The notes: generated from the letters alone by a model not told the origin. Shown: positions 34,671 to 61,363, counted from the stretch's first letter. The stretch is 64,000 nucleotides of DNA from Carya illinoinensis (GCF_018687715.1 NC_056752.1:42010501-42074500), one strand, 5' to 3'. A program made the numbers and translations.

Positions 34671-34904
34671 ATATGTTGTTCAACATGCACCTACTATATA
34701 TGAGCCGGAGTTTTTGGCTCAATTAATGCAAAAAAGTACTGATTTTTCTGGATTTGTCTCTCTAAAAGAACTAACCCGGCCATTGAAACTTTTGCACATC
34801 TTTTTTCCTTTTATAATGTGCATTGATCTCATTAGAATTTAGATCATGTTAAAATAAATAAATAAATAAATGATGTAGCATGCAGGTTGGTCTTGAAGAT
34901 CATC
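33666..34904. other. Intergenic, AT microsatellites, no gene recognised
   Basis: Long (AT)n runs lie near 33797-33817, 34219-34240 and 34632-34660. A 98-codon open frame at 34244-34540 has no recognisable domain and no gene-like context; I do not call it. Confidence 0.55.
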
Positions 34905-35085
34905 AAATCCTAATAAAAAAATTTATGTGCAATTATTTTTACATATTTTTTACACATTCTATTAATATGATTGCCTGTATTACTTTTTTTTAATATAAAA
35001 CAACTATTTTAATCAATCATATCAGTGAAATGCATAAAAAATACATAAAAATGACTATATATAATAGAATTCAATCCTAATTAAA
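34905..35085. mobile_element. Short hairpin-forming MITE
   Basis: TCCTAATAAAAAAAT...TGTGCAATTATTTTTACATA on the left is mirrored by TACATAAAAATGACTATATA...ATTCAATCCTAATT on the right. In the middle ATATGATTG faces CAATCATAT. It is an imperfect fold-back of ~180 bp without coding capacity. Confidence 0.55.
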
Positions 35086-35194
35086 GGATAAATTTCAAAG
35101 TATGTTCTAAATTGGCCGGGAAATCAGTGCTAAAGGAAATCTTAATTAGTTGTTTGGAGCTACCATTATTGATTGCTGCACTCCTCTATTCTTA

Positions 35195-35498
35195 GAGCAC
35201 TCGCATTGGTGTATCCAACGCATACCAAATTTTATCTAATAAGTCAATTAAATCTGCTATATTGGTTTATGCAAATGCATTTTTTTCCATAATAGGATAC
35301 AATAATTCTTCATATTTGGAGAAAAACTATTCATCATCTATACATTATTTTATCACTTTTTTCTTTCTCATCATAGTCACCATCCATATATTTGTTGACT
35401 TTCAATTTTAAGACAACACAATTGGTGTATATTTGTAGATCTTATGTATAAGTGGGTTTTAATTACAAAATATATCTAAAAAATTAATTTTTAAAAAA

Positions 35499-35532
<34 letters not shown>

Positions 35533-35645
35533 TATTCTGGCTCAAATATACATAATTCAATGTGGTAATTTTTCTTAAATGGTGAAGACAATCTCTAAAA
35601 TATGTAATATTACATTTGCATATACCATTGCCAATGCTCGTGTTG
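35195..35645. mobile_element. ~450 bp MITE with GAGCACTCGCATTGG ends
   Basis: The left end GAGCACTCGCATTGGTGT matches, inverted, the right end ACCATTGCCAATGCTCGTG. This AGAGCAT/CTCGCATTGG terminus is common in plant MITEs of the hAT and PIF groups. Inside lies an (AAT)n run near 35503-35530. It carries no ORF. Confidence 0.6.
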
Positions 35646-36075
35646 TTCAAATTTATTATATATCATACTCATGATCTCCTTTCCATTTTTAAAGCATTCA
35701 ATGATAATATATATAACAAGCTGTTAATTCCGAAACGATTGCTTCCATGGCGATATATAGACCATATCTACGAAATGCTTACATTGTATTTTGTTATTGT
35801 TGAGACTGATCATTAATTTTAACATTAAAATTATAAATTTTAATAATGTGATTTTGTTTATAGAGTCGATTTGGGCCAACGGCTTTGGGTAAAGAGAAGT
35901 GTTGTGAATAGTAATAAAAAATAGTTGAAAAGTAATGAATAATGATAATAAATAGGTTAAAATTAATAATAAAATAATAAATAGTAGTTGAGTATGATGA
36001 GAATACATCAGATATTTTCAGTACCCAAACATAGCTGCATAATAACCCGTATGTATAAATAATATTGTTTATAGA

Positions 36076-36240
36076 AAAATGTTATAAGATCCTATAAAAG
36101 TAAATTTATAAAATGATATGACTTCATATGATATGTTAGATTTATCTTATAATAAAAATAATTTTATAATTTAATATATTTAATTAAATCATATTAGTTT
36201 ATGCATTTTAATTTTGTGAGATTTTTTTGTGATTAAAAGA
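36076..36240. mobile_element. AT-rich MITE, family with 40,990-41,150
   Basis: A fold-back of about 165 bp: AAATTTATAAAATGATATGACTTCATATGA faces the right half AATCATATTAGTTTATGCATTTTAATT, around a centre of AAATAATTTTATAATTTAATAT. Very similar words recur at 40,990-41,150, which defines a small family. Confidence 0.5.
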
Positions 36241-36697
36241 TTTCTGATCTTATTTATACACAATTGTAGCAATAATGCAACGTTGAATTAAGGTATAAAT
36301 ATCCCTACCCTACCACTTTTACACGTGTAAATGAATGCAAACCCATATATATATAGATTAATTTCCAGCTTATTATAATATATATTTTCCATTGACAAAC
36401 GTATCCAACAGGGGACCAAAGTGCACTATCAGAAAATCTAAGAGAGATCCCTTTCATAAGGGGCTTGACCAATGAGAATTAACTTGCATTAAATAAATTC
36501 CAGCTAAGCAAACATAAACTGTCGAAACATATTGGAGACATGTCTTGTTTTCACGAGGAATGGATCAGATGCTCATGGATAACAATCTCAAAGTTATAAG
36601 TGGTCGTAAAACCAGCACGTAAGAGCGAAGTTTATATCAGTACGGATCCGTCGGCCCCTGCAAATTGGTCGGTGCGCGGGCGATGGTCATTTTAGGT

Positions 36698-36906
36698 ACT
36701 GTTTAGTTATTGAAATTTTTCATCTCAAACATAAAATTCTCATCTCATCATCATAATTTTTTTAAATTCCTATACAAAATATAATAAATAATTTAACATT
36801 TTTTTAATTTTTTAAAATCTCAAAATAATAATAATATTAAAATATAATATTTTAATATTTAATCTTAAAACTCAAAATTCTCATATGAGAATTCTCAGTG
36901 ACCAAG
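36698..36906. mobile_element. AT-rich MITE-like repeat
   Basis: GTACTGTTTAGTTATTGAAA...CATCTCATCATC on the left and ...TTCTCATATGAGAATTCTCAG...ACCAAGCAGAAC on the right border an AT-rich core (AATAATAATAATATTAAAAT). It belongs with the ATCTCAT family. Confidence 0.45.
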
Positions 36907-36955
36907 CAGAACCCCGTCCCGACCACCATGAATATACATTATATATAATAGGAAA

Positions 36956-37120
36956 AATATAGTTGCAAACATAATTATATAATAATTTGTACATCAATTT
37001 GATGTGATTGGTTAAAAAATAGATTTTATTAAAAACAGTGTTAATTTAAGTTTTAAGTATGAATAAATTAATATTCATATATAAATTAATACGCGACTGT
37101 ACTTATATGTAGCAAAACTA
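36956..37120. mobile_element. ~160 bp MITE, copy 1
   Basis: ATATAGTTGCAAACATAATT at the left and CGACTGTACTTATATGTAGC at the right form weak inverted ends. A second copy in the same orientation lies at 44,851-45,003 and shares the core words TTGATGTGATTGGTTAAAAA and AAAACAGTGTTAATTTAA with few differences. Confidence 0.65.
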
Positions 37121-38493
37121 TATATAATATACAGAAAATCTACACAGCAACCTCACACTTTTTTACATTATTGAAAAATGTGAATTTACTATTTTACCTT
37201 CTATTATTTTATATTGACGTGTTGAGTGTGGAGTTGCTGTATAGCAATGCTCTATAATATATACGTACCATCCCATGCACATGTGATGAGTTCAGTCATT
37301 TTTCCGTATATGGTAACATGCACACACCCCTCAACTTGCGCAAGTGCTTTCAGCTTTCCATCCTTTTTTCCCCGCTGGCTTAGCTATGTGATTGATGAGC
37401 AGTGGACAGGACTCAATAGTACAGGGACTGGTGCCTGCAGTACTGCCTTGCCTGCTACTGTCAATCTATAATTGTTGTAGTCCTGATCTCCGTCGATTTT
37501 GTTCCAAAGTGCCATGGATCCCTTGGTCCCAAAACTTTAATTGTAAGTACGGTACACGAGATACCTTTGCTGGTCTTCATGGACGGTGTGCCCCACGTAG
37601 TACTCAGCTTCCTGGTTACTTGCTGTATTAATTATCATTGAGAGTTAATATATAATTCAGGCTATTTCTGCACATAATGAGAATTTCTTGATCTGTTACA
37701 AGAGTTAATTATTTGCCAAAGAGGAATGATTTATACAAATCTGAAATTAATAAATTTTGTATAAATTTTTGTAAAAAAATAGATTTCACATTAAAAAAAT
37801 ATAAAAATATTTATTCTTTATTAATGAAACTCACTTTTTTACAAAAGCCTTGTATATCATGACTTGTACTTAGCATTAATCTTTACCGCTCGATGGACCA
37901 TATACATATATATAGATATATCAAAGATAAAACTCAATTTGGATGGCATGGATGTAATAAGATTGCGGCTGCATGCATGGAATTATAACTATATATATAT
38001 ATATATATATATTTATGTTAAGAGCAAACAAACATAATCCGTCATCTTCACGCAGAATCATGGTATCGTGGGCGAAGCTGCAACCTCTCAAAAGTATTGG
38101 TGGATGGAGCATATAATAAATACTAGTACTACTGCTTTAATTAGAGATACAGAATTTTGCCATTTTGGGACCTATCAAACGCTGGCAAGCTAGGTCTTTG
38201 GACTGTTACGTAGACAATCAATTAATATTATTAAATAACCCATTTTCATTTATTCTGTCCAAATCAAAAGTTCAGTACTGGGGTAGGGTCGATCCTGATT
38301 TATATGTGTCTTGAGTCTGGACCTAATGATAAAGCACAACTATCATAGTTCAAGTTTTACAGATTCTGCGCAGGATTGTTTGTGAACATTTAGAAAAGAT
38401 GGAAAAGAGAAAACAGATCGAAGACTTCAAAGAATGAATGGGTTATTCCCCTACTTGCCAATGGCACTGCTCTCACATGATTTGACTTTCTGT

Positions 38494-38496
<3 letters not shown>
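37121..38496. other. Intergenic, 3' side of the FAF gene, no gene recognised
   Basis: The stretch near 37,320-37,620 is less AT-rich and holds two overlapping ~80-codon frames with no recognisable domain. (TA)n runs lie near 37,989-38,011. Confidence 0.5.

Positions 38497-38537
<41 letters not shown>
38497..38537. repeat. (GA)n microsatellite downstream of FAF
   Basis: About 20 uninterrupted GA units, 160 bp beyond the stop codon of the minus-strand FAF gene. On the gene's strand it reads (TC)n and may lie in the 3' UTR. Confidence 0.97.
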
Positions 38538-38538
<1 letters not shown>

Positions 38539-38697
38539 AACGATAATAACTACCTAGGCTACACAGGCATATATAGATTAAGGAAAGAAATGAGGGAATT
38601 TCATGGAAGAGTAGGGGGGGACAAAAAGGAAGAGGACAAACACTAAAATTGTGGAATATAGTTAATATAGAGAGAGAGATCCAAAATAAAGCTTTAG

Positions 38698-39741
38698 CTA
38701 GGAAGTAGCCACCGTCCGACTCCACAAGCCCTGATCCCAATCTAACAATCTTTTCTTCTCATGCTGATCGTCTTCTTTGCACCCTCTTGGCCTCTCAAAC
38801 TTTTCCTTTCCCATTTCAGCCTCACCATATGCGTAATTACCATCCAAACCCTCACCCACCAAGTACACGTCCCTTTCTCCTCCATCTTCAAAATCCTCTT
38901 CCTCTTGATCTTCTTCTTCCTCTTCTTCTTCCACTGCAGGTTGTTTTTCTTCGTTGGTATCACTGTCGGATCCTTCTTTTCCATCAAACGCTTCATTTTC
39001 TTTATCACCGGCTTCATCCGAGTCAACACTAAGAGTACAAGTTTTCAAAACGCATAGTCGAAGGCGGCCATGACTCCGTTCAGCTTGAAAATAAGTGTGA
39101 GTTACAGGAGCCTTGACAGCTTTGATTATTAGCCGCCCATCTTCTCGGTGGGGCCTAACTCGTAGAGATTCCGAGCCACTTATCGTTGTCAAGGGAGGTG
39201 GAAAATTCTGAGGATTAATTTTCTTTGCTCCAAAAAGTTGACGTGATTTCTTTTGCTCCCTTGTCGGCAAATTCCCGCCCTTGGAGTCCGATGCAGGCAA
39301 CGAGAAAATGCTACTCTCCTTGATTTCGGAGCCCGTTTCGTTGCCCAGATTTTCAGTGCACAGTTCCAAGCTTTTCTCACTCAGCATGGACGAGGAGCGC
39401 TTATCAAGAGGATGGACGTAGATGTTTTCCTTCTCCATTGCGTCTTTGGGACCTTTGGGGTTTATGGAGATAGCTTGGAGGAAACTCCAGCCACCCAAGT
39501 CAGGATTTGAGGGGCTATGCTTGTCTAAGGGGTTCTGGGGCTTGTTGCAAACCTCCTCAATGCGGTATTTCTCTCCAACTTCTTTGGTTTTGCAATCCAA
39601 GAAACAAGATCTTAAGGCTAGTTCAAGGGGTTGAGAGAAGTGTGGTGTTGGTGAAGACAGTTTGAGCCTCACCGTTTTTGGCTCGACAAGATGGGTGCTG
39701 TCTAGACATGACTGCAGACCTTGGTACACAATCGTTGCCAT
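38698..39741 (-). CDS. FAF: FANTASTIC FOUR-like protein
   Basis: FAF proteins are plant-specific regulators of shoot meristem size. In Arabidopsis they repress WUSCHEL and are themselves under CLV3 control. This single-exon ORF encodes 347 residues. The diagnostic FAF domain is at about 176-231: N-P-Q-N-F-P-P-P-L-T-T-I, then S-L-R-V-R-P-H-R-E-D-G-R-L-I-I-K-A-V and H-T-Y-F-Q-A-E-R-S-H-G-R-L-R-L. After it come an acidic run (about residues 259-288, with seven consecutive Glu) and a basic C-terminal segment. The N-terminal half is poorly conserved and Ser-rich (D-L-G-G-W-S-F-L-Q-A at 81-90 is typical of the family). The start is the first ATG of the frame. It is longer than Arabidopsis FAF1-4, mainly by the N-terminal region and acidic tail. 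Absence of introns is usual in the family. No lesion is seen. Which FAF paralogue this is cannot be decided here. Confidence 0.95.
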   Translation of the reverse strand: MATIVYQGLQSCLDSTHLVEPKTVRLKLSSPTPHFSQPLELALRSCFLDCKTKEVGEKYRIEEVCNKPQNPLDKHSPSNPDLGGWSFLQAISINPKGPKDAMEKENIYVHPLDKRSSSMLSEKSLELCTENLGNETGSEIKESSIFSLPASDSKGGNLPTREQKKSRQLFGAKKINPQNFPPPLTTISGSESLRVRPHREDGRLIIKAVKAPVTHTYFQAERSHGRLRLCVLKTCTLSVDSDEAGDKENEAFDGKEGSDSDTNEEKQPAVEEEEEEEDQEEEDFEDGGERDVYLVGEGLDGNYAYGEAEMGKEKFERPRGCKEDDQHEKKRLLDWDQGLWSRTVATS

Positions 39742-39871
39742 AATAATAAACTATACTTTAAAATTTCAAATGAAAATCAGAAGATTTACAAATCTAGAAC
39801 TAAATGGAGGCAGAGGCAGAGATGATGAGTTGGTGTTCTAAATTACAATGAATTAGAGGCTCTTCTTTGGG

Positions 39872-39874
<3 letters not shown>

Positions 39875-39948
<74 letters not shown>
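39875..39948. repeat. (GA)n, reads (CT)n in the FAF leader or promoter
   Basis: About 37 uninterrupted GA units, 134-207 bp upstream of the FAF ATG. On the gene's strand this is a long CT tract. CT/GA tracts near plant start sites are bound by BPC/GAGA-binding proteins, so a regulatory role is possible; this is inference from position and composition. Confidence 0.97.
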
Positions 39949-39952
<4 letters not shown>

Positions 39953-40989
39953 GAGGAGTTGGTGTTATAAAATTGGAGTGAAAAAAGGCTCTCTGTAGGG
40001 AAAGACACAGAGAAGCAGAGTAAGAACAAAGGAACTATTCATCCAAGAAAGGAAAAGAACAGAGGGATTGAGCTCTTGGATTACAATGAAAGGCTGAGGT
40101 ATTATGGGGGAGAGAGACGAAGAAAGAGAGACCGAGGAGATTGAATGAACGCGAGGGATAAGTGAGGGCCGGGGTGTGAATTTGTAGTCTCAAAAAGTGG
40201 GTTGGAGGGCCTTTCGATTCTTCGACACCACTTGAATTATATATATATATATATATAATTCTATATACTAACTCACAGTCTCACACTTCTAAAGAGGATA
40301 TAGAAAAATAAAAAGATGGGAGTAATTCCTCGATTTTGAATTTCAACATTCTTACCAGCAAAGGGAAAGAATTTCGAGAAAATATTCTTCGTCAATTATC
40401 TCATGTGGGTAGAAATTGATCTCTTGGAAATGTTCTTATTGTTGGATTTGTGGAGTCTGGTTTATTGGCGTGTTGATCAATATAATTTTTTGACGAATTT
40501 TCTAAGAGGCTTTGGTTGATAACTCCTTGGAAAAATTTTGGCATTATTTTTTACTCGAGAAGCACAGATAGAAAATTTCTCGATATTTGCACGATAAGTA
40601 ACTTGAGTGAAATTCAGATATAAAGTTTAAAGTTGCACTCAATAAGTCGCTAGAGTAAATATTGAACAAAAATAATTCGATCAACACTCGACTCAAACGA
40701 ATAATGCAAAAAAATAAGAATTTAGGTTTCCATTATGTGACATTATAAATATGTACTTAATGAATAGTATAGGAGTTTTGAAGATTTTGAACAATGATAT
40801 TTCGTCTCAAATTATATTTTGTGATTTATCAAAATAATAAAATTTTCTACAATTCTATGGACATAGGTCCGTTGCCAAATCACGTTAAATTTATGTCACG
40901 TGATTAATTTTTTTGCATTCATAATTTTTATTTTTCTGTCATTGTGTTCACAACGCTTGGTCATGATGTGGACATGCATTAATTAGGAA
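39949..40989. other. FAF upstream region and intergenic DNA
   Basis: Purine-rich to about 40,150. A (TA)n run lies at about 40,239-40,257, and AT-rich sequence follows without coding features. The FAF promoter must lie in the first part. No firm element besides the CT tract is recognised. Confidence 0.45.
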
Positions 40990-41150
40990 AATACTTTTAA
41001 CTATAAAGTGATTATATAAAAATAAACTCACAAATTTATATAAATTAATATGGTATATCAAATTATAAAGTTATTATTATTACAAAATAAATTTAACAAA
41101 TTTTAAAAAATTACATCAATTTATAGATTTATTTTATATAATCCGTTTCT
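40990..41150. mobile_element. AT-rich MITE, family with 36,076-36,240
   Basis: It shares words such as AAATTTATATAAATTAATATG, AAATTATAAAGTTATTATTA and a closing ATCAATTTATAGATTTATTTTA with the copy at 36,076, with the fold-back layout preserved. No coding capacity. Confidence 0.5.
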
Positions 41151-44100
41151 GTCGGTTGCCGGTCTCATTAATTAATGTAGTTGAGAGAAAGAGAGGGGGA
41201 AGATTACAGCTGGGGTTTTAGTTGCTACAAATTACCAGCTTTCCCATTCCCTTCCAAAAGAAAGCCAACAAGAGACAGGATTCTCTCAAATATTTACTGA
41301 CGGTGATTGTTTCTTTCCCCATTTTTCATATTTTATAAATATGGCAACGCCCCAAAACTATGGTTTGTGCATGACTCAGATGCCTTAAGAGTCAAAACCA
41401 AGAATTGTTTCAAATGGAAAAGAAGGAGAAGAAGAAGCAACATCAGCCCACTCCCTTTGAAATTTCTACGAATTCAGTTGACTCATATTGCCCATCATAT
41501 TCATGCCAACCACAGAAGGGGAATTGACCAAATTCCCTATAGTTTATCCTGAACAGGATCAGTTGATATATATCTCAATGCAAGGCTAATTTAGTAAAGA
41601 TATTTCATAAAGTAGGTCGATTTCGAAATTTATATTTGCTTGGATCAGCATGGCGAGACTACATATTGCATGCTGCATGGAAAAATGATTATGTTTGGGG
41701 AACTTTAATTTTTGTCTGAATGACAGAATCCAATGGCAGGCCTCATATATTTTCTACCATAGATTTCAAATAAAGCGGATGTCATGGTGAGTCCCACCCA
41801 GCTTAGCTACATATTACCCTTGTTCCGACCTATTCAAAGACAGCCATGATAACATAGGACTTGTCAGCAAAAGTAGTACTGTTTAGACGGCAATTAATTA
41901 ATTAATCGATCCAGTTTATCATATATATATATATAAGAAAAACGAAACAACTGAGAAGTCAACTGTTTCTTTAATAACACGTGTACTCTTTTTTAAATAT
42001 TTAAAAAATGAAATACATGATTTCTTCTTCTCCACCTTTATAACATCAAAATAGAAAATAAAAAAATATAATCTTTTATGCGAATTGATATATCAAATAA
42101 ATAATTTCTATATCATTAAAATTGCAAACTCGTAGATACAAACATGAGTCTCTCTAATTTTGGGTCTTTAACAGTACCGGTTGGTTGTTCGATTTTATGG
42201 TAGATTTAACTTATCTTTTTTTCTTTGGCATGGCTTTTCATGATTCAACTCAAAGTCTCAAAGTCTCAAACTTGTGAACTGGCAATTACCTGGATCGTAC
42301 GAACAGCCTAAAGATCAAGACATGTTGAAAGCTCTGTCAAAAAGGAAAATGAGTGAGTCATGATCCTCCGCTAAAGTCACCCTTTTCCCTGTCGGTTAGC
42401 TGCTTGTTAGGCGGTGATCTAGTTAAGCTGCTACAAGCATTTGCACAGTAATCCAATCCATATATATATATATATATATGCACAACAACAACAAAGCAGC
42501 TGCTGGCAACAGTAGTGTAACTCTGAAAATCATGTATAATATTTTTACCGTAGTGGTGATCTATAAATAATTAATATATGCATGATCGATCAGCTAGCTT
42601 TTGTTCGTTGTCTTTCTGTGATTATTAATTATACATGCATGAACGAACGAACGAATAATTATGTTATTTTATTTTCACTTTTGTTTTGCTCTGTTTCTTT
42701 ATTAAAATAATGGTACTGGGATCTAGCTAGGCTTATGGCCGGTGAGGCTGATCAAACTAGTTATAATCTCAAGCTGAGAGCTATCAGCTATCGAACACCA
42801 ACAACTATTTTTTTTTTTTTGGGAACCGAATAATTGACTCTTGAAAACGGCAAAGATAAGATATCAATTATTTGTAGTTATTTGATTTTGTATCTTAATT
42901 TCATGCAAGTTTCCTCATCCATCTTTGACAGTATGTACAGCTTGATGCTGTTTTCAACAGATAGTGATGATCAACTCGGAAGGTCTGGATCACGTTTTTC
43001 ACAAATTACAAATGACCATGCACCTGTTGTTCAAATTTTCAAATACCTAGCCCCGGCCCCTGGTCTTTTCAATTTACATGCAGTTACAAGAATAATGTGC
43101 ATGCCCCATGACTGAATATATATATAGTTTGGTTTATGTTCCCCGCCAACTGAGTGGAACCTGCATGCATGGCTAATTCGATGCTCTCAAATATATGCAC
43201 CTGATCATCATTCGGCGTCTTTGCATTTTGCAATCTGATATTTTTGATCTTGATCACTCGTTGATCCAAAGAAATTAAAGATCGTAGTAGCTATATAGCT
43301 ACTACTCTTTAAGGGATATAATATATGCATGCATGGGTCGATTTCGAAGAGTAACTTTCGCTGGCCGCATGAACTTCCCACTAAATTATGACCTCAATGT
43401 CATCATGATCACTGACCTACTCAGTTATGTAGCCTTTGAAAAATGTGCAATATAGGTTATTGCGTGTTGTTGGAACTTGACGATCCAGACGCGTCCGTAC
43501 GTATATACGCCATTTTTTCCTAATTGTGTTGTCTATAATCTTAACCCTAATGGCTAGGGTACGTAATCCTAATGCCTGAATCAGTGCCTTCTCGGCCCAC
43601 AGATCATACAAATAAAAAAACAAAAAAACAAAAAATAGGAGGAGAAAAGCTCGTATAATTAATCAACTTTGGTAGCTCCAAATGAATGATCAGCATGCTT
43701 CCCGTACTCTTTTAATTAGTTGATCAAAAGCCTCTTTATCAGTCAGCTGTGTATAACCGTACGTGTGTGCCAACTGAAAGATAAAAGAGAGAGCTAGCTA
43801 GCTGGCTAGAGAGAGATAACGAAAGTTGCTAGTTAAGAATCTATCTATCAGGCTAGTTAGGTAGCTAGCTAGGTGTCTTTGATCGAATAAGCAAATGGAG
43901 AATCTTTAACTAAAAATTAAACACGTCATGTCCCCCTGGCCTTAAGTAAAGCCTAAAGTTAAGACTCTGTGTTATGATTTTTTTTATTTTTTTATTTCAC
44001 TATAATACATATTTAATCAAGACTTTATCAAGAAAGACAGAGAATCTTCAATCTAGTTCATGGCTTACACATCACAGGCCTTTTAGACCATTTTAGTGTC

Positions 44101-44468
44101 ATTCATGCACCTTCTTTCCCTTCCACTGTGAATTCTTTTTCCTTTTTTTTCTTCAATTTTCCCTTTCAACTTAAAAATAATGAAGACTAGCTATGTATAA
44201 AAGCCATGCAAATATATATATATATATATATATTTTTTTTTTATTGCTAGCTATAAATTAAAAACATATGATCGGTGCATCGATCCAGTCCATGAAAAAA
44301 AAGAATAACTAACTAGCTAGGGGCGGCATGTCAATTTTGCATGAGTCTTAGGTTAGTATCGCAGAGAAAGTGACCAAACAATATTGATCGTCAACTATAC
44401 ACTGGCATGCATGATTAGCCCCGTTTTACCACTAATAATATTATTACAATCATTGTTAATAAAGTAGA

Positions 44469-44500
<32 letters not shown>

Positions 44501-44850
44501 ATACATAGATTACATTATATATGCTGAGAGCTAGGATCGAGAGTTTCTAGCTGCATTTTGGCCTGGAATTATATATATATATTCAAATTTAAATAGAGTA
44601 AAATAGCAATACGTGTACTGCAGTGTTTGATATTTATAGATTCGTTTAGATAAAAGTAAACGTCAGACAATGAGAATAACTCCGTGACCGATCGAGTAGA
44701 AAAAAGTTGCGTCAGTGTACGTATGACTATTTTAGAAGACATGGTAAAATTGCCCATATTAAAGAAGAGGCCAGCATTATACTCAAGTAATGGAAGAATC
44801 TCTCTCAGGTGTACCTATAAGTTTATAACTTTTATTTGATAAAGAAAAAA
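41151..44850. other. Gene-poor AT-rich interval
   Basis: No convincing gene. Short (TA)n runs lie near 41,921-41,934, 42,462-42,478 and 44,212-44,233, with repeated CTAGCTAGCTAG words near 43,793-43,803 and 43,861-43,872. I looked for common conserved miRNAs (miR156, 159, 164, 166, 167, 172, 319, 390, 396) by eye and saw none. Confidence 0.5.
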
Positions 44851-45003
44851 TATAGTTGCAAGCACAATTGTATACTAATCTGATGTGATTGGTCAAAAAG
44901 TAGATTTTATTGAAAACAGTGTTAATTTAAATTTTAAATATAAATAAATCAGTATTGGTACACAAATTAGTGCGTAACTATATTTGTATGTAGTAAAACT
45001 CTT
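44851..45003. mobile_element. ~160 bp MITE, copy 2
   Basis: Second copy of the element at 36,956-37,120 in the same orientation: ATATAGTTGCAAGCACAATT, then CTGATGTGATTGGTCAAAAA, AAAACAGTGTTAATTTAAAT and GCGTAACTATATTTGTATGT. It is a short non-autonomous DNA element. Confidence 0.65.
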
Positions 45004-45628
45004 TGATAAATGCCTTCCCCCAAAACTTAAATGCTCGTAAAGGAAACAGAAAAAAAAAAAGCTCTTGATGATTATATGCATTACAGAAAAAAGCTGGCTA
45101 TTTCTGGCCAAAATGCGCATATATAGATGCTGCAATTAATGGAAAATAGAGTGAAATATGATCGTCGAGACAAAAAGAAAGAAAGAAAGAGTTATGATCT
45201 CACGGCCTAAATGTTGAGGAGAAGTAGTACTGATACATTCAACTTTTCACAGATATGTATATATGATCTGTTTCATGTTTTAGCTGATCTGTAGGTATCG
45301 CCTTTAATAACTCCTAAAGGAAGCAGACATAAACCCTTTTTCTCGACAAAACTTTATGCATGTCCTACATAGGCACTTGATCACCATCATGTGGTCCAAA
45401 AAATTAATCTAGTAATAATTTCCATGATCGTCTGTCGATCCTTGGAGGATTTCCGACACTGTGAATTAGTCATATATATTGATGCTGATCAAGTAGGTCG
45501 AAGAAAACAATTAGATTTCTGACTCTATCCATGAGTGGTACACATAGATTTTCATAAAAAAAAATCACGTTCATTTCTATATAAGAACTTTGAGAGAGAG
45601 AGAGAGTCATTCCAAGGAATCTCTTACT

Positions 45629-45977
45629 CGTTTGGACATTGAGCTGAATTGAGATTAATTGAGTTCTTTATTAATAATAGTGAGTTGATGATCAGAATAC
45701 GGAGTGAATTTTGTACGTAGAGGTCAACCTAATTAATATGAGTTTAAATGTTTTTAAATGTTAAGATGAGTTTAGAAATATTTATGAAAAGTTGAAAAAA
45801 GTTGTAGATTCTGCATATAAAGAGGTGTTGAATTAAAAAAATGTTGTAGGTCTCATATGTAAAGAGATTTTGAGTTGAGATGAGTTTACTAATTTAAGAG
45901 TTATGTATTTAAATGTTAGACTCAACTTAAAATTAAACTGAATTGAGTTGATCTCAGTTGAGTCTAACAATCAAACG
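45629..45977. mobile_element. AT-rich MITE, copy 2 (CGTTTGG ends)
   Basis: It starts CGTTTGGACATTGAGCTGAA and ends GAGTCTAACAATCAAACG, giving inverted ends of ~30-40 bp with mismatches (CTGAATTGAG faces CTCAATTCAG). It is the inverted relative of the copy at 16,837-17,163. The ~350 bp body has no ORF. Confidence 0.75.
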
Positions 45978-47351
45978 GTAAATTTGTGAGTTTGCAATTA
46001 GCAAATAAAAAAACAAACATTGATTAATGCAGATTTTTTCTCTCCTTCAGTACTAGTACTGAAAAACGTTGTCCCTTAACGCTGAAGCATATATAATGGA
46101 TCGATGCCCAAGAGATTTGACACAACTGGGTATAACTGCACAAAGACGCGAATGCTGATTAATATTACATAAACAGAGAAAACTTAATGGTTTTGATATT
46201 TACGTATACAGCCTTAAGGAACAAAAAAGAAAAGAAAAAGGTTTTGTCCGTGGGGGTCGTGCATCAATCGGCTTTAAAAAGGGATATAGTTGGTGTAAGG
46301 AATTAGAAAGAGAGGATCTGACAAAAACAAAAGAGTTAATTGGACATAGAGTTAGGAGAGGAAATAAAGATAGAAGGGATGAGATCGATTTAAATTAAGC
46401 AATAAAATAGACTAGAAGAGAGGCGCGACAACAGAGAGAAGATCAGAGGCTTCCGAACTGGCTTTCTTTGATTGTTAGGATCGATCTCTTGAGGAGAGAA
46501 GAACCAAAGAGCCTCAAAGCTTAGTAGGCATAGAGAGCTTGTGTAGAGGATTTGCACTCGAGACCCGTAATAGACCTTAGTGCCAAACCAAATCGTAAAT
46601 ATTTGCCTCTTTTGCTTTTATTCTCTTTATCATTAAGCAAGCATTATTGAGTATTTTAAGCACATTACCACCGTGAGCTACTGCATGAGAGGAGAGGGTC
46701 ATACGACCATTCTATTGGCATTCATCGTGACTAAAAACTACATAAGCAGATATAAAAAAAATTTTGGTGTTGCCTTTTAAAAAAAAAAAAAAAAATCAAA
46801 TAATTACGCAATGAAGAGCAGGAATCCTGCTATACCAGAGACTTATAATGTTGGGCCTATTAAAAAGCCCAAAAAAGGAATAAAAGAAAAAGAGGGCCTT
46901 CGTTTTCTTTTGGTTGATCCAACTGATGGGCTTATTTAGGATATCTAAATTTTTTTCCTTATATATATTGTATCCAATTTTATATGTATTTACAATTGAA
47001 ATGTAACTCTGGATTCTGCAAAAATCGCAGTGATGGGCTTGGGTTGGATCTTGTTGGAACTGGACCCCGACCCAAGTCCATTCCCTTTTGCAGGGACTCA
47101 GGAGGCACTTTCGGTTCCGATAAGGCTAATATCGTCTTGAGGCACAAGAGTAAAGCCGCGTTTGGTAAAAACAAAAACGATATCAGGGAGGCCCTCCCTC
47201 TATTGTTCTAAATTGAGCGAGCGCCGAAGAGACGGAGGTTATTCTTTTACTCTTTTATTTTTTATTTTTTTCGCAGCGGGGAGGCAGATTAAAATTTTTC
47301 AAATATCTGTTAGAAGAGGGACCGTTGGGGAGACTCCCGCCACGGCGTGCC
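45978..47351. other. Intergenic and promoter/leader of the CHR12-like gene
   Basis: No gene is recognised between the MITE and 47,352. TGGGCC at 46,853 and nearby GGGCC words upstream of the remodeller resemble site II (TCP-bound) elements of housekeeping plant promoters; this is suggestive only. An A-run lies near 46,779-46,795. A 75-codon frame at 46,984-47,211 has no recognisable domain. Confidence 0.4.

Positions 47352-61363
<14,012 letters not shown>

Noticed and set aside
38434..38646. Frame with Arg-Glu repeats near the FAF stop
   Set aside because: Produced by the GA microsatellite.
41151..44850. Possible miRNA hairpins among the CTAGCTAG and TA-rich fold-backs
   Set aside because: No mature sequence of a conserved miRNA family was recognised; AT-rich self-complementarity alone is not evidence.
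46984..47211. 75-codon frame just upstream of the remodeller, with a reverse frame as well
   Set aside because: It probably lies in the promoter or leader; no homology recognised and a different frame from the gene.
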